This document shows positions 42,519 to 53,021 of a stretch of DNA of 64,000 bases, piece after piece. This stretch comes from Cryoendolithus antarcticus (taxonomy: Eukaryota > Ascomycota > Dothideomycetes > Cladosporiales > Cladosporiaceae), in NCBI GenBank assembly GCA_002077065.1, contig NAJO01000004.1:1358753-1422752 (forward strand). The letters run 5' to 3'. The notes under the pieces were generated by a model that made no database searches, had not been told where the DNA came from, and worked only from the letters and a program-made list of their open reading frames with translations. A program made the translations under genes and the position numbers. How positions within the stretch are numbered: position 1 is the first letter of the stretch; every line of letters starts with the position of its first letter.

Positions 42519-43604
42519 TCATGACATGCTCAGATACCACGCAGGCTGACGATCAGCCTCTTTCCGCTTTGCAATCCCTTCATAAGTAAAGCCGTAGTAG
42601 TTCCTTGTCGGCCGCTCCCGGTCCTTCCACACTACACTCCCCAGCGCGTCTACATCCTTCACCTCCTCAGCATCAGTATACTTGTCAAAACACCGCAGCG
42701 CTTCACGATGCAGCTGCTCTACATCCCGCCGCAAAGCCTCACTCGCCTGCTGCCCGCCACGCTGCAGGTACATTCCACCTGGCTTCAGCGCGTTGGCATG
42801 GATGGGGAAGCCACGCATTCGCTTCTGGTAGAGTGCATTTGTTGCAGGGAGATCGTGCCAGGGTGTTGTTGGGTCGTGAGGGAGGTGGTGTTGGCGCGGG
42901 AGGATCCACTTGCTTTCTTCGCCTTTTCGGCGTTGCTCGTCGAGGATTGCTTTGGCTTCCTGGGAGGCGAGGTGGCGGTCTAGATCGTCCCATGTGCGAG
43001 AGACTGTGATAGACGATTGCAGATCGCTGCATTGCTCGGATGTGAAGATCGAGAGCCGCTCCCAGTAGTCAACAATGCGTTGGACGGATGCCAGGGTAGT
43101 GCTAGGTCCGTTGCCTTCGCTGTGAGCTGCCAGGTGGGCAAGCGACTGGATGGCGGACTTCAAAGCCTCGGTGCAAGCAGGGCTGCTAGTGCTCTGTTTT
43201 GCGTGCGGTCCGTCCTTCAGCCGTGTGAACATGAAGCACAGCACATCGTGCAGTACGTAAGTAAGATGCAGCCTGCGAAACGCTGCCGTTGGAGGGTCTC
43301 TCGACTTTCTAGTCCCAGAATCTTCAAGTCCCTCGAGATCGTCGGCGATCGGAGACGTGCAGGACTTGCTGAAAGCGACCAGATACTTCGACAACGCCGT
43401 GGTCCTCGTAGCTGAGGGAATGATGTTCCGGGTAATGAAGTCTTTGCATGCTTTGACTTCTGCCTTGGTACATATGTTCGATGCTCGTGACAGAGCTCGC
43501 GTGAAGATTACCGCATCGTCTCGGGATATGTCGGGTGCTGCACTGTCGAAGTCGCGCCGGAGCAGCGTGCTCGTGAAGACCGCTTTGGCTACTGAGATGC
43601 TCAT
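42519..43604 (-). CDS. CID-domain (RNA polymerase II CTD-interacting) protein, CHERP/SR140-like
   Basis: Probable RNA-processing factor. Start chosen at MSISVAKAVFTSTLLRRDF (43604), giving 361 residues; the frame runs 16 codons further. Residues about 1-150 fold as a CID/VHS-like helical domain: KAEVKACKDFITRNIIPSAT with TTALSKYLVAFSKS and RRLHLTYVLHDVLCFMF correspond to the CID helices that bind the Pol II CTD. A middle helical part contains QRIVDYWERLSIF. The C-terminus has HDPTTPWHDLPATN, close to the PWYDLPA motif that follows the CID in CHERP-type proteins. A CHERP or U2-associated splicing role is inferred from this. Divergent from the splicing factor PRP39 with a 255-bp shared promoter, which fits a common RNA-processing theme. 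Confidence 0.8.
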   Translation of the reverse strand: MSISVAKAVFTSTLLRRDFDSAAPDISRDDAVIFTRALSRASNICTKAEVKACKDFITRNIIPSATRTTALSKYLVAFSKSCTSPIADDLEGLEDSGTRKSRDPPTAAFRRLHLTYVLHDVLCFMFTRLKDGPHAKQSTSSPACTEALKSAIQSLAHLAAHSEGNGPSTTLASVQRIVDYWERLSIFTSEQCSDLQSSITVSRTWDDLDRHLASQEAKAILDEQRRKGEESKWILPRQHHLPHDPTTPWHDLPATNALYQKRMRGFPIHANALKPGGMYLQRGGQQASEALRRDVEQLHREALRCFDKYTDAEEVKDVDALGSVVWKDRERPTRNYYGFTYEGIAKRKEADRQPAWYLSMS

Positions 43605-43859
43605 GCTGCGCTTCTGTGAGGTGTATACATACAGACTACGACTGCCCTGCATTCATATGTGGGAGAGTCAGTGGCTCTCGCTTGGCTCTGCTAGCGCAAT
43701 GAGGCTCTGCGGAGCTGCTGTCCGAGGCATCTTGCGCGCCAGTGAACTTGAACCTCAGCGTCTTCTACCCTTCACCAGCAGAGCCACTGCCACTGCTACT
43801 CCCCTTTGCCACTCCCCATTATCTCCATCATTCGCTGTGCTCTGCATGAAGCGTGCGCA

Positions 43860-45978
43860 ATGCCTGACTTCAGCTTCACAGATGACGCCGAGTTGCACAA
43901 GCTGAGTGCGCAAGTGGTTAGCTCCTACTTCCCCCCCGCCTGTCGTCAAGGTACGCGCGCATACATCAGCCTACTAATAACATGGCGTAGGTCGCCGAGC
44001 CGGAAGACTTCGAACACTGGGAGAAGCTTGTACGTGCTGCTGAGGCGCAAGAAGGTGGTCTGAATCGCAACTCGAGTCCTCAAGCGATCGCAGCAACCCG
44101 TGACACATACGATCAATTCCTAGCGAAATGGCCACTATTCTACGGCTTCTGGAAGAGATATGCGGATCTAGAGTTTTCGATCGCTGGCAGCGAGGCTGCG
44201 GAGATGGTGGGACACCTGCACCTGCGGAAGTGAACGATAGCTGACAAGGCTAGGTTTACGAGCGCGGTGTCGCTAGCATTGGCATGTCAGTCGACCTCTG
44301 GACCAACTACTGCGCCTTCAAGGTCGAGACAAATCACGACGTCGATGTGATCAGAGAGTAAGTTACCGGGCACCCCTTTCCTATCCTTTGCCCATAACAC
44401 CACAGCTTGCGCGATCTTGCGCGTTGGTCCCTTTGCATGGCTACATGCTCTGTTGGTGAGACTTCTGCCCCGATCTCTCATGACCGAGTCTTACGTTTCG
44501 ATCAGCATCGACGAATAGCGCACTTGTCTTTGCGATCGAGCTCCGATTGTTTTGCCCTCCGCCTACACACGCGAGTCGAGTCGCAACCTAGCATCTCCAT
44601 TCTTGCACTATCATGAGCACATGCACACAGGACGCATTTCTGCACAATGTTCGCGCCCACCTCCTGCACATCCTCCACTTCCCACCGCTGTCACCGACAA
44701 TGCTGACACCACCTGATCAGGCTATTCGAGCGAGGCGCAGAGAGCTGTGGGCAAGACTTCCTCGCGCATCCCTTCTGGGACAAGTTCATCGAATTCGAAG
44801 AGCGGCTGGAGGACCAAGATCGCATCTTCGCCATCCTCGGCCGAATCATTCATCTGCCACTCCATCAATACTCTCGATACTTTGAACGCTACAACAGCAT
44901 GAGCAAGCAGCAGCCACTTGAGAAGCTCGCGTCAGCCAACATCATCGCGCAGTACATCTCAGAAGTGGAGCAGACTGCAAACCAACCTGGGGATGTCGAT
45001 CGCGACATGCGCACGCGGCTCGATGCATATCATTGGGAGATCTTCAGCAAGACACAGGCAGAGGTGTCAGCACGATGGACATACGAGCAAGGCATCAAAC
45101 GACCTTACTACCACGTCACTGAGCTCGACGATGAGCAGCTCACGAACTGGGGCAAGTATCTCGACTATGAAGAAGCTCAAGGAGACTACATGCGGACGAA
45201 GTTTCTGTACGAGCGGTGTCTGGTCACTGCAGCAAACTATGATGAGTTCTGGTTCCGCTATGCACGCTGGCTGGCCGCGCAGAAAGATAAGCAGGAGGAA
45301 GTGCGCAATACCTATCAGCGCGCGAGCACGATCTACGTTCCCATCGCGCAGCCAGCAATCAGACTACATTACGCGTACTTCGAGGAATCGCAAGGCCGTG
45401 TTGATGTTGCAGAGGCCATCCACGAGGCTGTCCTGATGCTCATGCCTAGTCACTTTGAGACCATCAAATCGCTCGTCAACCTTCACAGACGGCAGTATGG
45501 TGTGGATGCTGGGATCGAGCTCCTGCGGCGGTATAGCGAGAGTCCAGACTGCAACAGCCAGACCCGAGGCGCGCTTGTAGCTGAGTGGGCTCGCGTGTTA
45601 TATCAGTGTAAGGCTGACAGTGAGGGCGCACGCAAGCTCTATCAATCCACGCAAGCGCAGTTCTTCGGCGTTCAAGCGTTCTGGTCAACGTGGCTACAGT
45701 TTGAGTTGACGCAGCCTACGTCCGATGAGAGCATCCGGCAGTCGAGGATCAAGACGGTGCATGATGCTGTCAAGGGATGGAAGCAGGCGCTCGACGAGGG
45801 GTTTGTGAGGGATGTCAGTACGGAGTACTTGCAGTATCTGCTCGATCGGGGCGGGAAGTCTGCCGTCCAGGATTACTTGCTGTTGGATGCTGAGGTGAAT
45901 GGACCAGCGAGCATGAGGGTGGTCAGTGAGGGGAAGAATGGAAGCCTGGGGGTGAGCACTGCGCTCGAGAAGGAGTGA
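43860..45978 (+). CDS. PRP39: Prp39, U1 snRNP splicing factor (HAT repeats), four exons
   Basis: U1 snRNP-associated protein stabilising 5' splice-site recognition. Exons 43860-43916, 43991-44206, 44254-44357 and 44721-45978 give 544 residues. HAT repeats run throughout (PEDFEHWEKLVRAAEAQ, WPLFYGFWKRYADLE, VYERGVASIGMSVDLWTNYC, LFERGAESCGQDFLAHPFWD, FWFRYARWLAAQ). The first donor is uncertain (GTTAGC at 43917 chosen; GTGGTT three bases upstream also keeps frame); intron 1 has an excellent branch site, CTACTAATAAC. Intron 3 (44358-44720) is 363 bp, about six times the local norm, yet the protein is continuous across it. The end is a short polar tail. Confidence 0.92.
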
Positions 45979-46463
45979 AAGCGGCAGTGAACTGCAGAGT
46001 AAAGTCTCCTGTAGTCAGACCTGGACAGCTCCTCATGCTGTGTACGATAAGAGCGCTGAGCAGGAAAGCTTACATCGCTGGGTTGGCTAGACGTAGCGGT
46101 AGTATTATAGGGCCGCGTCAGGCTGTACAGCGGTGCTCTACTTAAGACTCACCTATCGCATTCCCTGCCATCGGTCACAGAAATGTGCTATCAAGTCTGA
46201 CTGTTGCTGTCTCAATGCGCCCGGCTAACAATATGCGATGTAGTATTCAATGTGCCAAGACATGTTGAAGTTGCAGGCGCGAGTCGGTGACGCGCTAAGC
46301 GCAGCCTACAACGTCGAGCTTCACTTTAACAATACAAAGTAGTTGCATACACTCATTCACTCGTCTCCCACCAGCACGTCCCTGTCGAAGAAACATTTGC
46401 CACCCTCGCACCCTCAACACTGATACCTACGCATCCTTTCAGCCATACCACATCGCCCGCAGA
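45979..46463. promoter_or_regulatory. spacer between PRP39 and PRE10
   Basis: 485 bp between tandem genes. The part next to PRE10 is C/A-rich, consistent with a transcribed leader. No gene seen. Confidence 0.4.
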
Positions 46464-47455
46464 ATGGTCTGTTTGCACTTCAGCGACTATAGCGGAGCTA
46501 CTCATTGACCAATTACATGTAGACGTCGATAGGCACAGGCTACGATCTCTCCAACTCCGTCTACTCCCCCGATGGCCGCAACTTCCAAGTCGAGTATGCC
46601 GTCAAGGCGGTTGAGAACGGCGGCACAGCGATTGGAATAAGATGCAAAGATGGTGTTGTCCTCGCGCTTGAGAAGCTCGTGACGAGTAAGCTACAGAAGA
46701 AGGATGCGAATAGACGGATTGCTACAGTGGATCGGAACGTCGGCATCGTATGTTGCAATGCAGTACATCGATTAGGATACGCCGACAAGCACTGACACTC
46801 GCCCCAGGTCTCAGCCGGCCTCCTCCCCGACGGCCACCATCTCGTCTCCCGTGCCCGCGACGAAGCCTCCTCCTGGCGCAGCACCTACAAAGCGCCCATC
46901 CCCGTAACTTCCCTTGCAGACCGCATGGGCGCCTACGTGCAAATGTACACGACCAGCAGCGGCGTGCGACCTTTCGGCGTGACTGCCATTCTTGGTGGCT
47001 GGGACGCGGAGACCGAGGTCGATGTTGATGGAGTGGTTGGGAAGGGTCCTTCGACTGGTGCGGGAGGGAAGACGAAGGGCGCCAAAGAGGGTGGAGCGTA
47101 TCTCTACATGATTGAGCCGAGCGGTGCGTATTGGGGGTATTATGGTGCTGCGACGGGCAAGGGCAGGCAGGCGGCCAAGGCGGAGCTGGAGAAGCTGGAT
47201 CTGGATCCAAAGAAGGGTGCGACGATAAGCTTGGAGGAGGGCGTGAAGGAGGCGGCGAGGATTATCTATGTGGCGCACGAGGAGAGCAAGGACAAGGAGT
47301 TTGAGCTCGAAATGACGTGGGTGAGTGCTGTTAGCGGGCCTACAAAGGGAAAGCATGAGGAGGTGCCCAAGGCGTTGAGGGAGGAGGCGGAGAGGTTGGC
47401 GAAGAAAAGCCTGGAGGGTGAGGATGAGGAAGATGATGGGAAGATGGAGGAGTAG
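46464..47455 (+). CDS. PRE10: 20S proteasome alpha-type subunit Pre10 (alpha 7), start codon as its own exon
   Basis: Non-catalytic alpha-ring subunit of the 20S proteasome. Exons: 46464-46466 (ATG only), 46523-46747 and 46808-47455; 291 residues. The 56-bp first intron (GTCTGT...TGTAG) separates Met from [20 protein letters not shown], the alpha-subunit signature; no ATG precedes TSIGTGYD in the second exon, so the start must be upstream. Other family blocks: [59 protein letters not shown]. An insert ([20 protein letters not shown]) and an acidic tail ([13 protein letters not shown]) are typical of this subunit. Convergent with FCF1. Confidence 0.92.
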
Positions 47456-47952
47456 GGTGGTGTCGTGAAGTCTCGTTGAGGCTGTGGGAGTGCTAGATGG
47501 CGAGTCGCCTGGGTCGAGCTGCTCATCGGCAGTGCTGAGCGGACGCCGGAACGAGCATTGCATGTTATGCACGAGCTGCGAACAGCATGGAGACAGGGAG
47601 CGTCGAAACCACAGACGTCACAGCTAGGAGTATGGAATTTGCAGCGTGGCCAGCGATGGCGGTGTCGCGAAAGCCAAAGCAATCAGCCGGGCCAACACAA
47701 CATAGCTTAGTGTTGATGGCACCATGTAGACCCTCAACTTCCCCATCATCGCGAGGCTCAAGACCCGAAAATCGCCACTCAGCGGGTGGTGCCTCGCCTT
47801 GGAGGCGTTATTTGTGAACGCACGGGATTGCTCCAAAGGTTCTCAATTTGAACTGATCGTGAAGACCGTGCCATTCGTCAAACTCCAAGCGCCTCGCTAA
47901 TTCACAAGTCTCCTCGTCTCAATCATTCCCCTCCAGCACAGCATCATGCCCA
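47456..47952. terminator. convergent 3' spacer between PRE10 and FCF1
   Basis: 497 bp. No gene recognised. The flanking coding ends are G-rich on their own strands, mirror-wise. Confidence 0.35.
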
Positions 47953-48596
47953 TCACTTCTCCGGCGCATCCGGCAACCTCTCAATCACATACTTCCCCCT
48001 CGCCACACTCACAATTGGCACCCCTGGCACCTTCCTCACCCGCCTCTTCAAATCCCGATCATTCGTCGCCACCAAGTAAATCCTCTGCTTCACCACCCGA
48101 TCCACAATACAGTCATCCGCGTACGTTCCCTTGTGATCGCACTTCAGGCGCTCAAACTTCTCGTCTCGGGCTATTTGCAGCGCGATGCGGTATTTAGGGC
48201 CTAGCTTCTCCAGCTCGGCCATCACGCAGTCGGTTATCAGTGGCGTACAGGTCGCGTAGAGGGTGTCCATTAGGGTGGTGAGAAGAGGGAGTTTGTGGTG
48301 GACTGTGTGGGAGAGGAAGTTTGTGTCGACGAGGATTTGGTAGGGGGCTTGCAGGGCGGTGTTGTGTTGGAAGAAGAGGTTTGAGGGGGCTTGGGGGCTG
48401 GATTGAGGTCAGTAAAGGCTTCATATATCGAGGTGGACAGTCCGACGTACATCTCTCGTATCAGCTCATCGCCAGGCTTCTTCTTCTTCTGCTGGGCATC
48501 CGCTGCGGTCTCTTGGTTCTTCTTTAGTCGCGCATCGCGCTGTCCGATGACTCGCTTGACGGTCGCGAACTTGCGGACCTTCTTTGCGACTCCCAT
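47953..48596 (-). CDS. FCF1: Fcf1, PIN-domain 18S rRNA-processing protein
   Basis: Essential nucleolar PIN-domain protein of the SSU processome, required for early pre-18S cleavages. Exons 48596-48451 and 48397-47953, intron 53 bp (GTACGT...CAG), 196 residues, the normal size. N-terminal basic region MGVAKKVRKFATVKRVIGQR; splice restores EIPQAPSNLFFQHNTALQAPY. PIN acidic residues are in ILVDTNF, MAELEKLG, YADDCIVDR and ATNDRDLKRRVRK. The C-terminus, PGVPIVSVARGKYVIERLP, is near invariant. Coding strand goes from C-rich to G-rich about two thirds along. Divergent from CSI2. Confidence 0.95.
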
Positions 48597-48978
48597 GCTG
48601 CTGTATCTGCTTCGGGCAAGATATCAGCTTCTGCAGTGTTCCTTCCTTGACGTAGATTTCGTGGCTACCCCAGATTCGAGCGGCTGCAGGGATCTAAATT
48701 TGAACAAGGTACGGCTATGCCCGCACGGTGGACTCGTGTACAACGAAACTGTCCACGGCGTGTAGTCGTGCTCGTGCTACACAAGACACGCATACGCTTG
48801 CATTCACTAAAACTATCACTACCCTGTCGCTCCCCCTGGTGGTTGCTCACACAACTGCAAGGCTGCTACACGATCCACGGCTGCCCCATCGAGAATACAA
48901 ACACGTAAACAAGCCAAGCCTCTTGAAGGCAAGAACCACCGAACTGCCCGGGAGAGGGGAGACGTTCACAGCACAGCC
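48597..48978. promoter_or_regulatory. shared divergent upstream region of FCF1 and CSI2
   Basis: 382 bp between start codons. No specific element assigned. Confidence 0.4.
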
Positions 48979-50109
48979 ATGGCGCGCCAATCAAGACGGA
49001 TGCGACTCTTCGCTGTGCTTGCGCTCACCATAGCGCCGCTCGCCACAGCGCAGATCACTGGAAACCTCCCCGATCTCTCCACAGTCACCCAAACCACAGC
49101 CTCGTCATCTGCTTCAAGTACAGAGACCTCTGCAACAACAGAAGCGACCACGACGAATCCCTCCTCCACTGTCCCCGAGAGCAGCACCTCCGTCTTCGCC
49201 ACGACGGGCAGTGTGAACAGCGGCAATGGCATACGCATTTCTGATCTTCCCACCATCGCAGGCGCTGGCATACCCACGCTAGTCATCCCATACACTGCAG
49301 CGGCACCCTTCATGCAGCAGTCGAAGCTACCTGAGGGCACGGTCTTCATTGTGGTCGGCGCAGTCCTCGCCTTCATGGGCGCATGCGTGCTCTTCTGGCG
49401 AGGACTAGTGGCATGGAGTATCAACCGCAGCGTACGGAAGAGCGCGATGGCAAGCATACGAGGCAGCGAGAAGGACGGCAGAAGCTGGGGTGGCAGCACG
49501 GGCTACGATGCAGTGGCAGGCAAGAGAGGAAAGCACGGCAACACATCAGCAAACCGAAATCACGACGCGGGCTCGAGCATGTCTCTCGATGCCTTGACTT
49601 CGACTGGCAAGCCTTTGCGTGGCCGACACGCAGAGCCATCAGCTCCAGGACCGGAAGGGCTGTTCTTCAGTCCTACTGCACAAGCACGGCATACGAGCTG
49701 GGGTGGCGATCCTTCGCGACCGGTTGTGGAGTTGAATCACCAACGAAGCAGCACATATCTTCCCGCCGGCTACTATGCATCGCCATCATCACACGCACCG
49801 ACTCACACTATCCTCGGTGGCAACGCCGGCGATCGCACATCTCTCGCACCTTACCCCCGACATGCCGAGTCAACTACGTCGCAAAACCGAGCCAGCCGGC
49901 AGTCGCGCGACATGCGAGATGCTGGGCGTGGCAATCGAACATCGTATATGGATGTTGGTGCGAGGAACTCGTACCTTGACCCAGCTAGCGGGCAGGGCTT
50001 GGGTGCCAGGACGAGCAATAGCGATATGGGCGGGAGCAGTCGAGCGCCGAGTGCTTACTTTGAGGATTTGCTCGAGGAGCATGGCACGGGGCCGAGGGAG
50101 AGGTTTTGA
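48979..50109 (+). CDS. CSI2: Csi2-like cell-wall/bud-neck membrane protein
   Basis: Single-pass membrane protein related to yeast Csi2, linked to chitin synthesis and septum localisation. 376 residues, single exon. Signal peptide at residues 1-24 (hydrophobic core LFAVLALTIAPLATA, cleavage after AQ likely), Ser/Thr-rich extracellular region (about 35-75), a conserved juxtamembrane block (LPTIAGAGIPTLVIPY ... APFMQQSKLPEGTVF), a membrane helix at about 115-137 (IVVGAVLAFMGACVLFWRGL), and a long cytosolic disordered tail. LPEGTVFIVVGAVLAF followed by WRGLVAW and RSVRK is characteristic of this family. Start is the first ATG before the signal peptide. Confidence 0.85.
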   Translation: MARQSRRMRLFAVLALTIAPLATAQITGNLPDLSTVTQTTASSSASSTETSATTEATTTNPSSTVPESSTSVFATTGSVNSGNGIRISDLPTIAGAGIPTLVIPYTAAAPFMQQSKLPEGTVFIVVGAVLAFMGACVLFWRGLVAWSINRSVRKSAMASIRGSEKDGRSWGGSTGYDAVAGKRGKHGNTSANRNHDAGSSMSLDALTSTGKPLRGRHAEPSAPGPEGLFFSPTAQARHTSWGGDPSRPVVELNHQRSSTYLPAGYYASPSSHAPTHTILGGNAGDRTSLAPYPRHAESTTSQNRASRQSRDMRDAGRGNRTSYMDVGARNSYLDPASGQGLGARTSNSDMGGSSRAPSAYFEDLLEEHGTGPRERF

Positions 50110-51024
50110 GGATGTGGTGCTGGGTGATGCTGATAATGCCAGGCGATCGAAGGGGGTGCATCCATCGGGGTTGGCAAATTGGAGCGAGTTTGAAGTTTGG
50201 CGCTGCATTGTGAATAGTCTGTGCACATAGCGTGTCCTGCCATTGTTCTCCGCCATCGTCACGTGCACCACATGCGTTGTATGCATGTCGTCTCCGTAGC
50301 ACAGAAGAAGTGAGATCGCGAGGCGCCTGGGGGATCTCCAGTCCGTGCAGGGGGGTGCAATGCGTGTGCGGAGGTGGCGAGTCAGCGTCAACATCACCTT
50401 TCGCACTAGATATGGTGAATGCTGTTCGGCAACATTATGCTGATGCTCGGCGCCTATTCGACAACGCGTGCCCACTGTGATAGCGCGACAATGCGCAGGA
50501 CAGCAGCGCGTTATGAGTCTCGAAAGATTCAAAGACGAACGGTATGTCTCTCACGTTGTACTCCCCTGCAAGCCTCGCCCGACCCGGTCCGACAGATTGA
50601 ACACTGGTTATTATTTCAAGCTGCTGCTTTTGGAATCCCCACCGAAGATCGCCGCTATGATTACCACCCACTCGGGCTCACCCAAAGTACAAAGATACCT
50701 CCGCACATCGCCCTCCCAGGATCACCGAGGCACAAGCCCAGATATCGGCTCTGGACAAAAGTCTAACCCAATCCCCACACGCGCCATCCCCGAAGCAGCG
50801 TGCCACACCGCGGCTCACGTCCACGCAAGTCGAGGATTTGGCTTTTGGGATCTGGCGTGACATTCGCGGACGATGGAGTTCGCCATGTGCCTGGACGGTG
50901 GGCCGCGGTGGGAGATGATCACTGCGCGTCTACTGTTCTCGTCTCTTGCGTTCTTGTCGGTCGTCTACGACACGCGATGGATGAAGTCTGGATATAGTGG
51001 CCTCTGTCTGGATCACCCAGCACC
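50110..51024. other. spacer between CSI2 and the acyltransferase gene
   Basis: 915 bp between tandem genes. Several short frames overlap without family features. It probably holds the CSI2 3' UTR and the acyltransferase promoter. Confidence 0.4.
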
Positions 51025-52617
51025 ATGTTGCCAATGTCGCTACCCACCATGGACCCCGTAAAGGACAGCAAACCCATACGACGCTTCCCAGCCATCTTCC
51101 CTTCCCTCCGACAAGTCTCACGCGTCCTCCACCCCAAAGTCCTCTTCGCATGGGAGAATTCAGTCCAGTACCGCGCGTCGAATACATCCTGGCTTGACGG
51201 TCTGCGCGGCATCGCAGCATTGCAAGTCTACTTCTTCCACTTCTTCGGCTTGCACACACACTGGGGCAACCCTTACGGCGCAACCCCCGAGGACGTCTAC
51301 ATACACCAGCTGCCCTTATTCCGCGGTATCTGGGCCGCTGGAAGCGCTGCGGTCTGCATCTTCTTTGTCATTAGCGGGTTCGCGATTACGATCAAGTGCT
51401 TGACTTTGTTACGGAAGGGGCAGCATCTGGCATGCTATGAGAGTCTGGCTTCGAGTCTGATACGCCGAGGGTTCCGGCTTTACTTGCCTGTGGTCCTTGT
51501 GGGCATTCCCGGGTTCTTCCTGATGCGCACGGTGGATATGGTGGAAGCGGGCACTTTCTCTTTTGAGTTCGAGAGGAAGAACTCCACCATGGAGCAGCTG
51601 CTTGACTTTGTCCACCGGACTGATGCGCATATATCGCCGTTCACCTACGCCGAAACGCATGAGTTCAGAGATCGATATCCGTATGCTCCTTCTGCGTGGA
51701 CAATACCGATGGAGTACTACGGCTCGATTGTCAGCTACTTGACAATCCTATTCGTGTCGCGCATCCCTGCTTTCAAACTAAGATGCGCAGTCATCGGATT
51801 TTCCTCGCTCTACGCACTTCACCGCGGCTGCTGGTGGGCTTCGCTGTTTCTGAACGGCATGCTGCTTGCGGAAGTCATGCTCGAGCAACGCCATCGTGCT
51901 GCGACGAGCGAGAAGCACGCGGCGCCTACCTCCCGCGCCCGGCACATGTTTTACCAGATTCCGTTTGTGCTCATGTTCGCATTCGGCTACTACATGGGCG
52001 GCGTTCCTCCGAAAGTCCTTCCCTTCGATTTCCATCCGATACCGCGCGTCGGCTACCAGTGGCTCTACACCCTCTATCCGCCTTTCTGGATGTTCGAGAT
52101 GCAAGAAGACACTCGCTGGTTGTGGTACTGGTCGGGCATGTTCATCATCATCGGCATCTCGCAAGTGCCCTGGCTCCGGCGCGTTCCCGAATCGACGTTT
52201 TGTCAATGGTTGGGGAAGCTGAGTTTCTCGCTATACCTCGTGCATCCGGCTATTATTGCTGTGCTCAAGCCGCATCTGGACCGGTTCATAGACGGTTCGG
52301 GAGCGGGGAAGGGCGTGAAGTGTGCGTTTGACTTCATCACCCTCACGCCAATCTGCTTCATTGTAGCAGCAGTGACGGAGCGATGGATAGACCAGCCGAG
52401 TGTGACGTTTGCACGGTGGTTCGAAAAGCGCATCACGAGGCAAGAGACGGAGAAGAGTATTGAGCTGCCACTTGGTCGGCAGTTGGAGATGGAGGAACAG
52501 GCGCCGTTGGTGGAGAGGATATGGCCGGAAGAGGAGGAAGGCAAAGAACCGTCTGATGCGTTGTTGGGTAGTCCGGGCAGCTCACAACGGAGAGCGTCCC
52601 ATGATAGAATCTCGTGA
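51025..52617 (+). CDS. acyltransferase-3 family membrane protein
   Basis: Integral membrane acyltransferase (Acyltransf_3, OafA/YrhL-like superfamily), which in fungi includes proteins acylating cell-surface or secondary metabolites; substrate unknown. 530 residues, single exon. The entry motif is SWLDGLRGIAALQVYFFHFF, containing the Arg and His expected for the active site. Roughly ten hydrophobic segments follow, for example SAAVCIFFVISGFAITIKCL, YGSIVSYLTILFVSRIP, MFIIIGISQVPWL and FCQWLGKLSFSLYLVHPAII. The cytosolic C-terminus is acidic (ERIWPEEEEGKEP). Three in-frame ATGs lie within 25 bases (51025, 51034, 51049); the first is used. No biosynthetic cluster genes are adjacent. Confidence 0.88.
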   Translation: MLPMSLPTMDPVKDSKPIRRFPAIFPSLRQVSRVLHPKVLFAWENSVQYRASNTSWLDGLRGIAALQVYFFHFFGLHTHWGNPYGATPEDVYIHQLPLFRGIWAAGSAAVCIFFVISGFAITIKCLTLLRKGQHLACYESLASSLIRRGFRLYLPVVLVGIPGFFLMRTVDMVEAGTFSFEFERKNSTMEQLLDFVHRTDAHISPFTYAETHEFRDRYPYAPSAWTIPMEYYGSIVSYLTILFVSRIPAFKLRCAVIGFSSLYALHRGCWWASLFLNGMLLAEVMLEQRHRAATSEKHAAPTSRARHMFYQIPFVLMFAFGYYMGGVPPKVLPFDFHPIPRVGYQWLYTLYPPFWMFEMQEDTRWLWYWSGMFIIIGISQVPWLRRVPESTFCQWLGKLSFSLYLVHPAIIAVLKPHLDRFIDGSGAGKGVKCAFDFITLTPICFIVAAVTERWIDQPSVTFARWFEKRITRQETEKSIELPLGRQLEMEEQAPLVERIWPEEEEGKEPSDALLGSPGSSQRRASHDRIS

Positions 52618-53021
52618 TAGAGGAATGCATCTTTGGAGCCATCAGCACACGTGTCGCATGCTTTGCTGATGGCGGTGGGTCAAATCTTCCCCGGGACATG
52701 CATGCTTCTGTATACCAAAGCCTTATGTTCCAGCGCTTACGGTGTACCATGTTCACGATGATATGATTGGAACTTGGGTAAACTTTGCTATGTCTTCCAT
52801 ACGCTTGTGCGCGCTTCGTCGGTGTGGTGTGGGCCAACACTCTTGCGAATGCTGAACCCGGGTAAAATCAACGCTTGCATGTGCCATGAAGCACGGGAGA
52901 CGTAATGAAACCTTCTCCGCTCGCTCCATGCTCCCTCTCTGCCTTGGTATAACTGCTTCTCTCATGCTACCTCACTCCACTTGCTCGATCTCGCGCGCCT
53001 TGGACGACCTCAAACGAGAAT
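52618..53021. terminator. convergent 3' spacer between acyltransferase and 14-3-3 genes
   Basis: 404 bp, no gene recognised. Confidence 0.35.

Noticed and set aside
43951..43990. 40-bp intron with strong donor GTACGC and branch site in PRP39
   Set aside because: It changes phase and destroys the VAEPEDFEHWEKL block; the same acceptor with a donor at 43917 keeps the frame.
51025..52617. Horizontal transfer of the acyltransferase-3 gene from bacteria
   Set aside because: The superfamily is shared with bacteria, but fungal homologues of this type are common and composition matches neighbouring genes.
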